A stretch of DNA of 64,000 bases from Nemorincola sp044225795 (GTDB taxonomy: Bacteria > Bacteroidota > Bacteroidia > Chitinophagales > Chitinophagaceae). Location: the NCBI GenBank assembly GCA_044225795.1, contig JBGAIF010000005.1, positions 62,001 through 126,000 on the forward strand. Reading direction: 5' to 3'. The notes under the pieces are model-generated. The model was not told the origin of the DNA. It worked only from the letters and a program-made list of their open reading frames with translations, and did no database searches. This document shows, piece by piece, positions 26,434-35,551 of this stretch; position 1 is the stretch's first letter, and each line of letters starts with the position of its first letter. Both the position numbers and the translations under genes were made by a program.

Positions 26434-26468
26434 ACAAAAGAGGCGGAGCATTTGCTCCGCCTTTTTCA
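26434..26468. terminator. Hairpin terminator after the YHYH gene
   Basis: The stem AGGCGGAGC/GCTCCGCCT with loop ATTT, flanked by A/T runs on both sides, lies about 40 bases past the stop of the minus-strand YHYH-domain gene. Confidence 0.8.
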
Positions 26469-26507
26469 CTCACAGGCTTATTTTCCCGTAAAAGCCCCAC
26501 CCAAACT

Positions 26508-27698
26508 TTACTGTTTTACAATCCTTTTTATAAACCCACTGTTTTTTACATTATCCGTAACCTCCACAAAATAAACACCATAAGGCAGCTCACTCATATT
26601 CATTTTTGCAGATACCTGTGTGTTTAACTTTTGCAATATTCCGCCTCGCAGATCATATAATACCACTGTATAATCCCCGTTCTCTTTGAGATCTATGTTG
26701 AGGTCTGTTACAACCGGAACCGGGTATATGCCCACATTGGCGTCTATCGCAGCAACCTCGGCTACTGCCAGGGTTGCCGGGTCGAACTTGGTAGCGCCGG
26801 TAGGTACAGTGGCCTTACCGCCCGTAGGACCTGTATTAGACATTGTGACCACTCCATAATATGTCGGACCTACAAAATATGGGTAAACAGGCTTGTTACT
26901 TGCATCAACAGTGGTAAAATACGCATAGGTACCTGATGGATATTCAGGGGTTACGCAAAAGCGCCCGTTATGGTCGTCCAGATCGCCGGAACCCGCTGTA
27001 TATTGCCAATCTTCAATAAAACAACCTATCGGGTATGACGGATCGACTGCCGGACCGCTGGTACGCGTAGTGTAAGATTTGGTACTGTAGCTGGTCTGCA
27101 TGCGGGCAATACCGCCTGTTCCATCTGGATTTTTATAGCCATACGGACCATATACCGGGTAACCGTCCCATGCATAACCAACTATCGGGGAGTGCTTTGT
27201 GGCATCCCATCCGTGCAGCTTCAGGTTATCGAAGTGGTGGTGATACATGTTGTCGGGTGTGCTATGGCCGTTTGCCGCGTCCATATCCATTCCTTCGAAG
27301 TAATAGGCAAGGCGATTCCATATGCCCGCGCTCAGGTAGGATTGAGCATCGCCGGGGTGAAAAAAAACAGACCCGTCGGCCATTAAGCCGGTCTGCCCGC
27401 CAATAACACCTGTCGGAGAGGTTGCTTTCACCGGGCTACGTGGTATCTGCCAGGTAGCGGCAAGATCCTTGGCATTATTATGGGTCACCCCGTCGGCATA
27501 GTAATTAGGCACACCGCTTGTCTTCACATATACATTGGAACTGGTATAATAAACAGACTCTACGTCTGTAAGAATGCCTTTGTACTTATTCCCCGTTGTA
27601 TTGAACCACCAGTTGGTGATCATCGGGTCTGAAACCTGCGCATTGGCAACATTTGCCATAGCCAGCAGTGCCGCAAATAATAGGTTCTTCGTGTTCAT
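26508..27698 (-). CDS. YHYH-domain protein with T9SS type-A sorting domain
   Basis: A 396-residue exported protein (signal peptide to about ANVANAQ). The central part, residues about 90-280, matches the YHYH domain: a His-rich DNMYHHHFDNLKLHGWD, then SPIVGYAWDGYPVYGPYG, and GDLDDHNGRFCVTPEYPSGTYAYF. Here the name-giving motif reads YHHH. The C-terminal about 75 residues (VGIYPVPVVTDLNIDL ... GVYFVEVTDNVKNSGFIKRIV) are a T9SS sorting domain, so the protein is secreted to the surface. The domain's function is unknown. It lies 71 bases downstream of a di-heme peroxidase gene on the same strand. Confidence 0.88.
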   Translation of the reverse strand: MNTKNLLFAALLAMANVANAQVSDPMITNWWFNTTGNKYKGILTDVESVYYTSSNVYVKTSGVPNYYADGVTHNNAKDLAATWQIPRSPVKATSPTGVIGGQTGLMADGSVFFHPGDAQSYLSAGIWNRLAYYFEGMDMDAANGHSTPDNMYHHHFDNLKLHGWDATKHSPIVGYAWDGYPVYGPYGYKNPDGTGGIARMQTSYSTKSYTTRTSGPAVDPSYPIGCFIEDWQYTAGSGDLDDHNGRFCVTPEYPSGTYAYFTTVDASNKPVYPYFVGPTYYGVVTMSNTGPTGGKATVPTGATKFDPATLAVAEVAAIDANVGIYPVPVVTDLNIDLKENGDYTVVLYDLRGGILQKLNTQVSAKMNMSELPYGVYFVEVTDNVKNSGFIKRIVKQ

Positions 27699-27769
27699 AT
27701 ACTTAAATTTTGAGTGAGTTGATATAGATAAGACGCCGGCATGTCTATTATCCTTCGCATCGCAAGCAG

Positions 27770-28783
27770 TTATTTTCCCGGATAGCCGAAACGAGGGTCT
27801 TTCAGGAATTCCTTATCGGACAAGGTCAAGAGAAACGCTACTAAATCTGCTTTCTGACCGGAGGTAAGGAAAATGCCTTTTTTGAGCACAGGATTCAGCG
27901 TGGGGCTTTGTTCTATGCCCATGATGTAGTTATTCAGCACCATGTTCAGCGTTTTGAACCGCCCGTCATGCATATAGGGATAGGTATATTCGATGTTGCG
28001 CAATGTGGGCACCTTGAACTTCAGGGAGTCTCCGCTGTTGTGTGTTATTTTCATCCTGCCCATATCCCGCAGGGAATCATCCACCATCAATCCATTGTTC
28101 TCAAAACCGCCGTTTGTGAACAACGGCTCGGTATGACATACAGAACAGTTCTTTCTGAACAACGCATAACCCCTTTCTTCAGGCTCGTTGAATTTCTCCT
28201 CGCCACGCTGAACACGGTCGTACTTTGCATTGGCGCTTACCATGGTGAGCAAGAACTGGGATAAGGCCCCGGCTACATCGCCCGACGTGATGCCGGAGTC
28301 GCCATATGCATCGTAAGCCATGGCCCTGTACTTCGGGCTTCTTTGTAGCTTTTGCACCACGTGGTCCATGGTCTCATCCATCTCCAGGGGATTGGTAATG
28401 GGCTTGAAAGCCTGTACATCAACATTATCAGCACTGCCATCCCACATCAGCAGGTTGCTCCATGCAAGGTTCACAAGACCCGGGGCATTCCTGTTTCCCA
28501 TTTTACCGAGCACTCCATGACTTAACTGGTGGTCCACATGGGTAAAGGAGGTAGCTTGCAAATGGCAACTGGTACAGGATATTGTACTATCTGCTGACAA
28601 TATAGGGTCGTAAAACAATGCTCTTCCGAGCGCAATCTTCCCTGCTCTTAGCGGATGCTTCCTGAAATTATATACAGGATCGGGCCACCCTTCGGGCTTG
28701 TGAAAAAAGGCATACCTCCCCGACCTGAACGACATCAGCGCGACGAGGCACAGCAGACCGCATATGACAACATGCTTTTTCAT
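27770..28783 (-). CDS. Di-heme cytochrome c peroxidase / MauG-family enzyme
   Basis: A 337-residue exported protein with two c-type heme motifs, CTSCH (70-74) and CSVCH (213-217), and the family features GRALFYDPILSAD, MWDGS (Trp114), NPLEM and TYPYMHDGRFKTL, whose Tyr/Met provide the usual distal-ligand region. Family members are bacterial H2O2 peroxidases (CcpA) or MauG-like enzymes that oxidise residues of a partner protein. The N-terminus (CLVALMSFRSG) looks like a signal peptide or membrane anchor. Same strand as, and just upstream of, the YHYH-domain gene; divergent from the gene at 28843. Confidence 0.93.
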   Translation of the reverse strand: MKKHVVICGLLCLVALMSFRSGRYAFFHKPEGWPDPVYNFRKHPLRAGKIALGRALFYDPILSADSTISCTSCHLQATSFTHVDHQLSHGVLGKMGNRNAPGLVNLAWSNLLMWDGSADNVDVQAFKPITNPLEMDETMDHVVQKLQRSPKYRAMAYDAYGDSGITSGDVAGALSQFLLTMVSANAKYDRVQRGEEKFNEPEERGYALFRKNCSVCHTEPLFTNGGFENNGLMVDDSLRDMGRMKITHNSGDSLKFKVPTLRNIEYTYPYMHDGRFKTLNMVLNNYIMGIEQSPTLNPVLKKGIFLTSGQKADLVAFLLTLSDKEFLKDPRFGYPGK

Positions 28784-28842
28784 CCGGATACAATATTCCG
28801 CTCTTTAGACGACAAACTGTGCTTTTTCCCTTGGGTGAGACG

Positions 28843-29541
28843 ATGAGGCATAGCGAAAAAAGACGGCAGTTGCTTATCTTTCTGTCAAATATACAGCCCG
28901 TGCACAAGCCAAGCCTATTATCCTTGTTCTTACTTCTTTCTGTGGTCTGCTATGGACAAATAAAGCATACAAGACCATCCCGGCAACAGAGGGATAGCCT
29001 TAGTAACGAGTTGGAAGCCCTGCTTGTCAGCGACCAGAAATATAGATGGATGCTGATGTATGGCGAACTTGATGAAAAAAAGCTGGCAGCATACCGGCAA
29101 ATGGATGATGCTGCAAAATTTCGGAGAATGTCGGACGTGAGAAGCGGTAAGTCCGGCATATCCCAGTTACAAAAGGATTCATTGTGGAGACTGCAAGCTG
29201 TAATAGACTCCTCTAACTTCGTAAAATTGATGGGGATCATTGACCGGTTTGGGTTTCCCAATAAGTATATTGAACCCTACAAGGTCTCAACAATTTTGCT
29301 GCATGCGTCACCTTCGGTAAAAACGGACACATTCTTCAGGTTCCTGATGGCCGAGGTAGCTGACGGAAATTTGCCAGGAATAGAATATGCCCGCATCTAT
29401 GATAATTACCGGTACGGACAACACCTTGCACCACTCTATTACGCAGATGAGGTAGTTGGCAAAGATGGGAAACCGGCGGATCCGCAAAACATGGAAGAGA
29501 CAAATAAAGCCAGAAAAGCAATAGGTCTGAAACCACTATAA
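28843..29541 (+). CDS. Exported DUF6624-like protein
   Basis: A 232-residue protein with an N-terminal hydrophobic signal (LLSLFLLLSVVCYGQ) and a helical mature part: EALLVSDQKYRWMLMY, QLQKDSLWRLQAVIDSSN, FGFPNKYIEPYKVSTILLHASPSV, YARIYDNYRYGQHLAPLYY. The layout (QRxR/K-helix, D-x-x-N, GWP/GFP-like turn, LL-H-S/A) resembles DUF6624 proteins. Function unknown. ATG at 28843 chosen over an upstream GTG at 28819. Ends 85 bases before tRNA-Leu on the opposite strand. Confidence 0.65.
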   Translation: MRHSEKRRQLLIFLSNIQPVHKPSLLSLFLLLSVVCYGQIKHTRPSRQQRDSLSNELEALLVSDQKYRWMLMYGELDEKKLAAYRQMDDAAKFRRMSDVRSGKSGISQLQKDSLWRLQAVIDSSNFVKLMGIIDRFGFPNKYIEPYKVSTILLHASPSVKTDTFFRFLMAEVADGNLPGIEYARIYDNYRYGQHLAPLYYADEVVGKDGKPADPQNMEETNKARKAIGLKPL

Positions 29542-29625
29542 CCGACCTAAAGCATTGATAATAAAGGAAAAAGGATCGCTGAATTATCAACAATCCTTTC
29601 AAAATCCTGCCATTTCTGGCGTAGG

Positions 29626-29710
29626 TGCGGCAAAGGAGATTCGAACTCCCACGCCCGTTACAGGCGCTACCACCTCAAAGTAGTGCGTCTACCAATTTCG
29701 CCATCGCCGC
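29626..29710 (-). tRNA. tRNA-Leu (anticodon GAG)
   Basis: An 85-base cloverleaf on the minus strand with a long variable arm. Acceptor GCGGCGA pairs with TTGCCGC (two T-containing pairs), discriminator A. Anticodon stem CTACT/GGTAG with loop TTGAGGT gives anticodon GAG; variable stem CGCC...GGCG; T-arm GGGAG-TTCGAAT-CTCCT. No encoded CCA. Confidence 0.95.
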
Positions 29711-29732
29711 ATCCTTCTCATTTGAGGGACGG

Positions 29733-29740
29733 CAAAGATA
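29733..29740 (-). promoter_or_regulatory. -7 box (TATCTTTG) of tRNA-Leu
   Basis: TAnnTTTG on the minus strand 22 bases before the mature 5' end. A TTG about 18 bases further upstream could be the -33 element. Same octamer as upstream of tRNA-Lys. Confidence 0.55.
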
Positions 29741-29793
29741 GTCAAAAAGTCAAAAGGACAATTGTTCCGGCGGTAAAATTTTAGACAGCTACT

Positions 29794-30939
29794 CTATCGC
29801 CTGAGTATGATGCGGAAAGTAGTGCCCTTGCCCACTTCCGAATGTTTCACAAAAATGGAACCATGATGATATTTTTCAATTATACGGCGTGATAAGGAAA
29901 GGCCAAGCCCCCAGCCCCTTTTTTTAGTGGTAAATCCGGGCGTGAACACCTTTTTGACCTGGTATCCGGGAATACCCTTGCCATTGTCCTGAACATCTAT
30001 ATATACATGCTGCTGGTGGTTAGAGACAGTGATATCTATCTTTCCCTGTCCGGCCATTGCATCCAGGGCATTCCTGATGAGATTTTCCATCACCCAGTCC
30101 AGCAGTGGCGCACTGATATTGGCCAATATCTCATTTTCTTTATGGTGCAGCTTTATCACGATCTTTTGTGGCGCCCGTTTTTGCATGTATTCTACAATGC
30201 TCTGCAGCCGCGTCACCAGGTTCTCCTCCTCCAACTGAGGCTCACTGCCCACTTTGCTAAACCTGTCTGCCACCAGCTTCAGGCGATCGAGGTCCTTTTG
30301 CATTTCCACCACTGCATCAGTATTGGAGTTATCGTCCCGCAACAGTTCCAGCCATGCCTCTATAGAACTTAAGGGAGTCCCCAACTGGTGCGCCGTTTCC
30401 TTTGACAGGCCTACCCATACCTGGTTCTGCAGGCTACGGTGTGCCGACGTGACTGCTATGAGCACCACAAGGAGGAACAGAATGATAATAGCAAGCTGCA
30501 CATATGGGAAATACCTCAACTGTATCAACAGCTCCGATTCTCCGTAATAAACGAAGTTTCGGCCGGTACCATAGTCGGCAATGATAGGTGCATGCAGCTT
30601 TTTGAACTCAGCCAGCCTGCTCTCAACAGTTTTGATATGCGGAGTCAGTGCTTTTACAGTGTCAATATTCTTGAAATCCAGTATTTTACCTTTCTCATCA
30701 GTGACGATAAGCGGTATCGTATAGTTCTGTTCAATAATATTACTGGCAAAAGCGTTTTCCTGGCTGTTGGTGTTTGTTGGGCTGCTAAGTGTCTTAAGGG
30801 CACTGGCCAGCTCCTCCACCTTTTTCCTCTCCTCATTGGCCAGCTTACCGGCAAGCTGGTTTGTATAGTAGAGTGAGGCACTTACAATGAGCAGCGCTAT
30901 CAGTGATAGATATGTTTTCCAATTAAAATATTGCCTCAT
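29794..30939 (-). CDS. Orphan sensor histidine kinase
   Basis: A 381-residue membrane kinase. TM1 at about 8-26 and TM2 at about 147-165 bracket a periplasmic sensor of about 115 residues. The HisKA box is KETAHQLGTPLSS with His184; the ATPase domain has NLIRNALDAM (N-box), DNGKGIP (G1) and KRGWGLGLSLSRRI (G2). No response regulator is adjacent, so its partner is elsewhere. Start chosen at the ATG at 30939, which begins directly before TM1; the longer frame to 31047 runs through the promoter of the divergent gene. Confidence 0.92.
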   Translation of the reverse strand: MRQYFNWKTYLSLIALLIVSASLYYTNQLAGKLANEERKKVEELASALKTLSSPTNTNSQENAFASNIIEQNYTIPLIVTDEKGKILDFKNIDTVKALTPHIKTVESRLAEFKKLHAPIIADYGTGRNFVYYGESELLIQLRYFPYVQLAIIILFLLVVLIAVTSAHRSLQNQVWVGLSKETAHQLGTPLSSIEAWLELLRDDNSNTDAVVEMQKDLDRLKLVADRFSKVGSEPQLEEENLVTRLQSIVEYMQKRAPQKIVIKLHHKENEILANISAPLLDWVMENLIRNALDAMAGQGKIDITVSNHQQHVYIDVQDNGKGIPGYQVKKVFTPGFTTKKRGWGLGLSLSRRIIEKYHHGSIFVKHSEVGKGTTFRIILRR

Positions 30940-31001
30940 ACACTCCCCGGCAAGATAACGCAGGATGGGTAAAAATATTATGATTTTGAAAGAATTACTA
31001 C

Positions 31002-31009
31002 TATTTTTG
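31002..31009 (+). promoter_or_regulatory. -7 box (TATTTTTG) of the small membrane protein gene
   Basis: TAnnTTTG match 24 bases before the ATG at 31033, in the 93-bp gap between the sensor kinase start and this gene. Confidence 0.45.
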
Positions 31010-31032
31010 CCAACGAAATTTATCAAAGTATC

Positions 31033-31251
31033 ATGAGCACGCAACATAACAACCTCGACATAGAGCTGGATAACGAGAATGATATTGAATTAAATAAACC
31101 TTCAAAATCACGTTTTCTTTTCTTACTGAGCTTCTTTGGCTTTTTCATTTTTGCGTGGTCCGGTTGTTATAACCTTTACGAGCACAAGTTCCAGAAGCCT
31201 GATACTACTCCGGTGCCGGGTAATACCCTTTACGAACCTACCTACAAATAA
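31033..31251 (+). CDS. Small single-pass membrane protein
   Basis: A 72-residue protein: acidic N-terminus (LDIELDNENDIELNKPSKSR), one hydrophobic segment (FLFLLSFFGFFIFAWSGCYNL, about 28-48), and a short Pro-rich tail. Real coding is supported by the promoter box, position directly before the glycosyltransferase gene (20-base gap) and a composition unlike a random frame. No family recognised. Confidence 0.6.
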   Translation: MSTQHNNLDIELDNENDIELNKPSKSRFLFLLSFFGFFIFAWSGCYNLYEHKFQKPDTTPVPGNTLYEPTYK

Positions 31252-31271
31252 TCAATAGCACTAAATCCGCT

Positions 31272-32321
31272 ATGATCGTATGCCATAAGGATACTGCCGT
31301 TGTAATACTCAGCTACAATGGTACAAAATGGCATGAGTTGTTTTTGCCCAAGATCGTTGAAGAAGCAAAGACAGGCTATGAGGTCATTGTCGTTGACAAT
31401 GCTTCTACCGACGACACACTGCAATATGTTCAGCAGAACTTTCCTACGGTACAAACTCTGCAGATCGCTGTTAATCATGGCTTCGCCAATGGCTATTACG
31501 AAGCGCTGAAGCAAATACAAGCCAAATATTACATCCTGCTTAGCGCCGATTTCGAGGTAACAGAGGGGTGGTTCCCGCCACTTCACCAGGCCATGGAAAG
31601 AGATGAGCTGCTGAGTGCGTGTCAGCCCAAGATACGCTACTGGAGAGATCGCGAACTATTTGAGTATGCAGGTGCCGGCGGTGGATTCATGGACAAATAC
31701 GGATACCTGTTCTGCAGGGGAAGGATATTCTTTGACATTGAGAAAGATAACAGCCAGTACGAAGACAATATTGAGGTATTCTGGGCATCGGGCGGATGCC
31801 TGATGGTTCGCGCCGACCTGTATCATAAGGTAGGTGGGCTGGATAACGACTTTTACGCCCATATGGAAGAAGTTGACCTCTGCTGGAGGCTGAAGAATGC
31901 CGGATATAAGATAGGATACGTGGCCCGGTCGCTTGTCTATCATGTTGGTGGCAGCGTTATCAGCTATGGCAGTCCCCAGAAACTTTACTACAACTTCAGA
32001 AACAACATCATACTGCTTATAAAAAATGAGCGCGGAAGCAAGATGCTGTGGTTGTTCCCGTTCCGGCTGGTGCTTGACGGTGTAGCAGGCCTAAGACTGC
32101 TGCTTACCGGTAAAGTGAAGGAGATGCTCATTATTGTAAAGGCACACTACCATGTGTACCGGGAGCTTGGGAAATGGCTGAAAAAGCGCCGCGAAAACAA
32201 GGTGATGCAAACCAAACGCAACACAGAAGGTATCTATCCGCGCAGCATAGTTTTCGACTACTTCCTGCTGAGAAAGAAGAAATTCACAGATCTCTCCTGG
32301 AAACCAAAGAAACTTGGCTGA
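31272..32321 (+). CDS. Family 2 glycosyltransferase
   Basis: A 349-residue GT-A-fold enzyme. VVILSYNGTKWHELFLPKI, EVIVVDNASTDDTLQYV and NHGFANGYYEALKQ form the nucleotide-sugar site; LLSADFEVTEGW takes the place of the DxD motif. FWASGGCLMVRADLYHKVGGLDNDFYAHMEEVDLCWRLK is in outline the acceptor/base region of rhamnosyltransferase-like GT2 members (ED/EVD-x-C-x-R). The C-terminal helix-rich, basic end suggests membrane association. Probably acts in surface polysaccharide synthesis; no other polysaccharide genes are adjacent. Confidence 0.9.
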   Translation: MIVCHKDTAVVILSYNGTKWHELFLPKIVEEAKTGYEVIVVDNASTDDTLQYVQQNFPTVQTLQIAVNHGFANGYYEALKQIQAKYYILLSADFEVTEGWFPPLHQAMERDELLSACQPKIRYWRDRELFEYAGAGGGFMDKYGYLFCRGRIFFDIEKDNSQYEDNIEVFWASGGCLMVRADLYHKVGGLDNDFYAHMEEVDLCWRLKNAGYKIGYVARSLVYHVGGSVISYGSPQKLYYNFRNNIILLIKNERGSKMLWLFPFRLVLDGVAGLRLLLTGKVKEMLIIVKAHYHVYRELGKWLKKRRENKVMQTKRNTEGIYPRSIVFDYFLLRKKKFTDLSWKPKKLG

Positions 32322-32474
32322 CCACGACCCGCTGCCATAAGGTACATTTCACCACAAAACTATTTTGGATCTCTTTTCAGCGTATGCGCATTAATTAATA
32401 CCACGTGACATTGTTAAAGAATAGCGGTTGTGGGGAGTTTTAATTATTTTCAGGCTGTATAAAAATCATACAAT

Positions 32475-35411
32475 ATGAATATAAGCAGATCGTCGTTGCT
32501 TATTGGCTGCATGTTATACTCAGGAAGTATTCTTGCACAAGAAGCCAACAAATACCAGTGGGAAGAAAAGAAGTCGGGGGACTACAAGTATAAGTATGTC
32601 ACTAACGATCCGATGAAAGCCAGGTTCTATACGTTGAGTAACGGGCTTACCGTGATACTCAGCGCCACACACAAAGAACCACGCATGCATTTTTATATTG
32701 CCACTAAGGCGGGCAGCAAGACCGACCCGGCAGACCATACAGGCCTTGCCCACTACCTGGAACACATGATGTTCAAAGGCACCCAGAATTTCGGCTCTAT
32801 GAACTGGTTAAAAGAAGAGCCGCTCATTACCCAGATCAACTTCCTTTATGAAGAGTATAACCATACAAAGGATGAGGATAAACGAAAAATGATCTACAAG
32901 CGCATTGACTCAGTATCCGGTGTAGCCGCCAAATATGCTATTGCCAATGAGTATGACAAAATGATGTCTGCCATGGGTGCACAGGGCACTAATGCATTCA
33001 CATCGTTTGAGCAGACTGTTTACACAGAAGATATTCCGGCCAATGCTGTTGACAAATTTCTGAAGGTTCAGGCCGAACGATTTAAAGACCCTGTATTCCG
33101 CATATTCCATACTGAACTGGAAGCCGTTTACGAAGAAAAGAACAGGACCCTGGACAATGATAACCGTAAGGTATCTGAACTGATGCTGTCCAATCTTTTC
33201 CAAAATCATAACTACGGCAAACAAACAACCATAGGTACTGTAGAACATCTGAAGAACCCATCTCTGCAGGAAATCAGAAAGTACTATAATACCTACTACG
33301 TGCCCAACAACATGGGTATCATTATCTCAGGCGACTTCAATCCTGACGATATGATAAAAAAGGTTGACCAGTACTTCTCTTATATGGAGAACAAACCGGT
33401 ACCCAAGTACACTTTCAAACCGGAACAACCTATAACAGCTCCGATAGAAAAAGAAGTAATGGGGCCGGATGCAGAGTTTGTGGCCATTGGCTATCGTTAC
33501 CCCGGCGTGCACTCTAAGGACATGTTGCTTGCAGACCTTGTTGGCCAGATCCTGACCAATGGTAAAGCAGGCCTTATTGACCTTGATCTTGTGAAGAAAC
33601 AGAAACTTTTACGTGCTTCCGCCAGTGCCAATATACTCATTGACTATGGTTACCTGCACTTACAGGGCAACCCAACTATGGGACAAAGCCTCGAGGATGT
33701 AAAAAGCCTGATGCTGGGTGAAATCGAGAAGCTGAAGAAAGGAGATTTCGACGACAACCTGCTCACATCTATTGTCAACAATCAGAAGAAGACAATGATG
33801 CAGGTGTCTGAGAAATACGGCTCACGCGCATACTACCTGATGAGCGCATTTACAGGTGAAGAAGATTGGGCCAATGACGTGGCATACCCCGAGCAATTGT
33901 CAAAGCTGACGAAGAAAGATATCGTGGAGTTTGCCAACAAGTACTTTACCAACAACTATGTGGTGATTTATAAACGTAAAGGCGAAGACAAAAGCATAGT
34001 AAAGGTAGATAAGCCCCCCATCACCCCTGTGGAAACAAACCGCGAAGCACAATCACCATTTGTAAAGACTGTGAACAGTATGCCTGTAAGCCCGCTGCAA
34101 CCGGTGTGGCTGAACTACGACAAAGATATAAAAAGGACATTCCTGGGCCCTGCAGAAATATTATATGTGCACAATGATGACAATGGACTTTTCCGGCTTT
34201 CTTACCGCTACAAGATCGGGAACTGGTCCAATAAACGCATAAGTGTAGCAGCTCAGTATTTGCAATTCCTTGGCACAGATAAAATGTCATCTGAAGATTT
34301 CTCAAAAGAATTCTACAAACTGGCATGCAGCTTTAACGTACGGACTGACAATGAATTTACGACCATCAACCTCGAAGGCCTCCAGGACAACTTTGATAAA
34401 GCGGTGGCATTGCTGGAAGACCTCCTGGCAAACTGCAAGGCAGATGAAGAAGCGTTGACGGCGCTAAAAGCAAGACTGGCAAAAAGCAGGGCTGATGCCA
34501 AGAACAACAAAGGCGCTATCATGAATGGCCTTGTTAACTATGCCCGGTACGGCGCTGAAAACCCATTCAATAATGTACTGAGCAATGAAGAGTTAAAGAA
34601 TATCTCGTCAGAAGACCTGATAGTGCAGATACATCATTTATCCGGTTTCAGCCATCGTATTATTTACTATGGTCCTTCCTCTATGTCTGCTCTGACAGCC
34701 TCTCTTAAGTGCGTACATAAATTACCCGACATGTTTAACGCAACGCCACCAAATAAAGTATTCACGCCAACTGTGCAAGCTAAGAATGAAGTCTTGTTTG
34801 CCGACTATGACATGGTACAGAGTGAAGTGCGTTGGGTGAGGAACGTAGCTGGCTTTGATCCTGCAAAACAGCCGGTGATAGATATCTTCAACAGTTACTT
34901 TGGTGGTGGTATGGGCTCACTGGTCTTCCAGACAATACGCGAAAGTAAAGCACTCGCTTATTCTACCTACTCTTATATAGCTACTCCTGATAAGAAAGAA
35001 GACCCCTATGTGATCTCTGCATATGTTGGATGCCAGGCCGATAAATTCAACGAGTCGGTAACTGCAATGAATGAGCTGCTTAACGACCTGCCTTCTGTAC
35101 AAAACAACCTGCAGGCAGCAAAGGCCGAGGTAAAGAAGAACATCGAAACTGAACGCATTACAGAGGACGGTATCGTCTATAATTTCCTGGCCGCAGAACG
35201 TAAAGGACTTACTGATGATATACGCAAACGCATCTATGATAACACAGACAAGATATCCTACGCAGATCTGAAGAAATATCACTCCGAGAACATGGCCGGA
35301 CAACCCTTTACCTACTGCATCGTAGCTTCTGAAAAGAAGCTTAAAGCCGACGATGTACAAAAAATAGGCCCGGTAAAAAAGCTGACACTTGAAGAGATAT
35401 TTGGCTACTAG
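32475..35411 (+). CDS. M16-family zinc metallopeptidase, two tandem M16 units
   Basis: A 978-residue exported protein (signal peptide MNISRSSLLIGCMLYSGSILAQ). The first unit has the inverted zinc motif HYLEH (His93, Glu96, His97) and the distal Glu in ELEAVYEEKNR. The second unit (from about residue 540) lacks HxxEH, as usual for the second half of insulinase/pitrilysin-type enzymes, but keeps the GGGMGSLVFQTIRESKALAYSTYSY substrate-binding segment in outline. Likely a periplasmic peptide-degrading enzyme. A strong hairpin follows the stop. Confidence 0.93.
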   Translation: MNISRSSLLIGCMLYSGSILAQEANKYQWEEKKSGDYKYKYVTNDPMKARFYTLSNGLTVILSATHKEPRMHFYIATKAGSKTDPADHTGLAHYLEHMMFKGTQNFGSMNWLKEEPLITQINFLYEEYNHTKDEDKRKMIYKRIDSVSGVAAKYAIANEYDKMMSAMGAQGTNAFTSFEQTVYTEDIPANAVDKFLKVQAERFKDPVFRIFHTELEAVYEEKNRTLDNDNRKVSELMLSNLFQNHNYGKQTTIGTVEHLKNPSLQEIRKYYNTYYVPNNMGIIISGDFNPDDMIKKVDQYFSYMENKPVPKYTFKPEQPITAPIEKEVMGPDAEFVAIGYRYPGVHSKDMLLADLVGQILTNGKAGLIDLDLVKKQKLLRASASANILIDYGYLHLQGNPTMGQSLEDVKSLMLGEIEKLKKGDFDDNLLTSIVNNQKKTMMQVSEKYGSRAYYLMSAFTGEEDWANDVAYPEQLSKLTKKDIVEFANKYFTNNYVVIYKRKGEDKSIVKVDKPPITPVETNREAQSPFVKTVNSMPVSPLQPVWLNYDKDIKRTFLGPAEILYVHNDDNGLFRLSYRYKIGNWSNKRISVAAQYLQFLGTDKMSSEDFSKEFYKLACSFNVRTDNEFTTINLEGLQDNFDKAVALLEDLLANCKADEEALTALKARLAKSRADAKNNKGAIMNGLVNYARYGAENPFNNVLSNEELKNISSEDLIVQIHHLSGFSHRIIYYGPSSMSALTASLKCVHKLPDMFNATPPNKVFTPTVQAKNEVLFADYDMVQSEVRWVRNVAGFDPAKQPVIDIFNSYFGGGMGSLVFQTIRESKALAYSTYSYIATPDKKEDPYVISAYVGCQADKFNESVTAMNELLNDLPSVQNNLQAAKAEVKKNIETERITEDGIVYNFLAAERKGLTDDIRKRIYDNTDKISYADLKKYHSENMAGQPFTYCIVASEKKLKADDVQKIGPVKKLTLEEIFGY

Positions 35412-35430
35412 CCTTTTCATGGCTATTTCA

Positions 35431-35463
35431 AAAAATGGGTATTCCGATGGAATACCCATTTTT
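35431..35463 (+). terminator. Rho-independent terminator after the M16 peptidase
   Basis: A 15-bp stem (core ATGGGTATTCC/GGAATACCCAT) with a GAT loop followed by TTTTTG, 19 bases after the stop. Confidence 0.85.
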
Positions 35464-35551
35464 GTTTGGCATGTTAAAAAAATCCAACAGGCAAAAAGGT
35501 GATTAAACGAATGACATATGCGGCTGTCAAACAGAAAATAAAACACACTAT

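Noticed and set aside
29569..29601. Hairpin AAAGGAT/ATCCTTT between the DUF6624-like gene and tRNA-Leu
   Set aside because: Short stem, long loop and no T run on either strand; too weak to call a terminator.
30940..31047. N-terminal extension of the sensor kinase
   Set aside because: It crosses the promoter and first codons of the divergent small gene, and the ATG at 30939 directly precedes TM1.
34917..35546. 209-residue minus-strand frame within the M16 gene and its terminator
   Set aside because: It runs through the hairpin terminator and is antisense to a conserved domain; hydrophobic, Cys/Phe-rich shadow composition.
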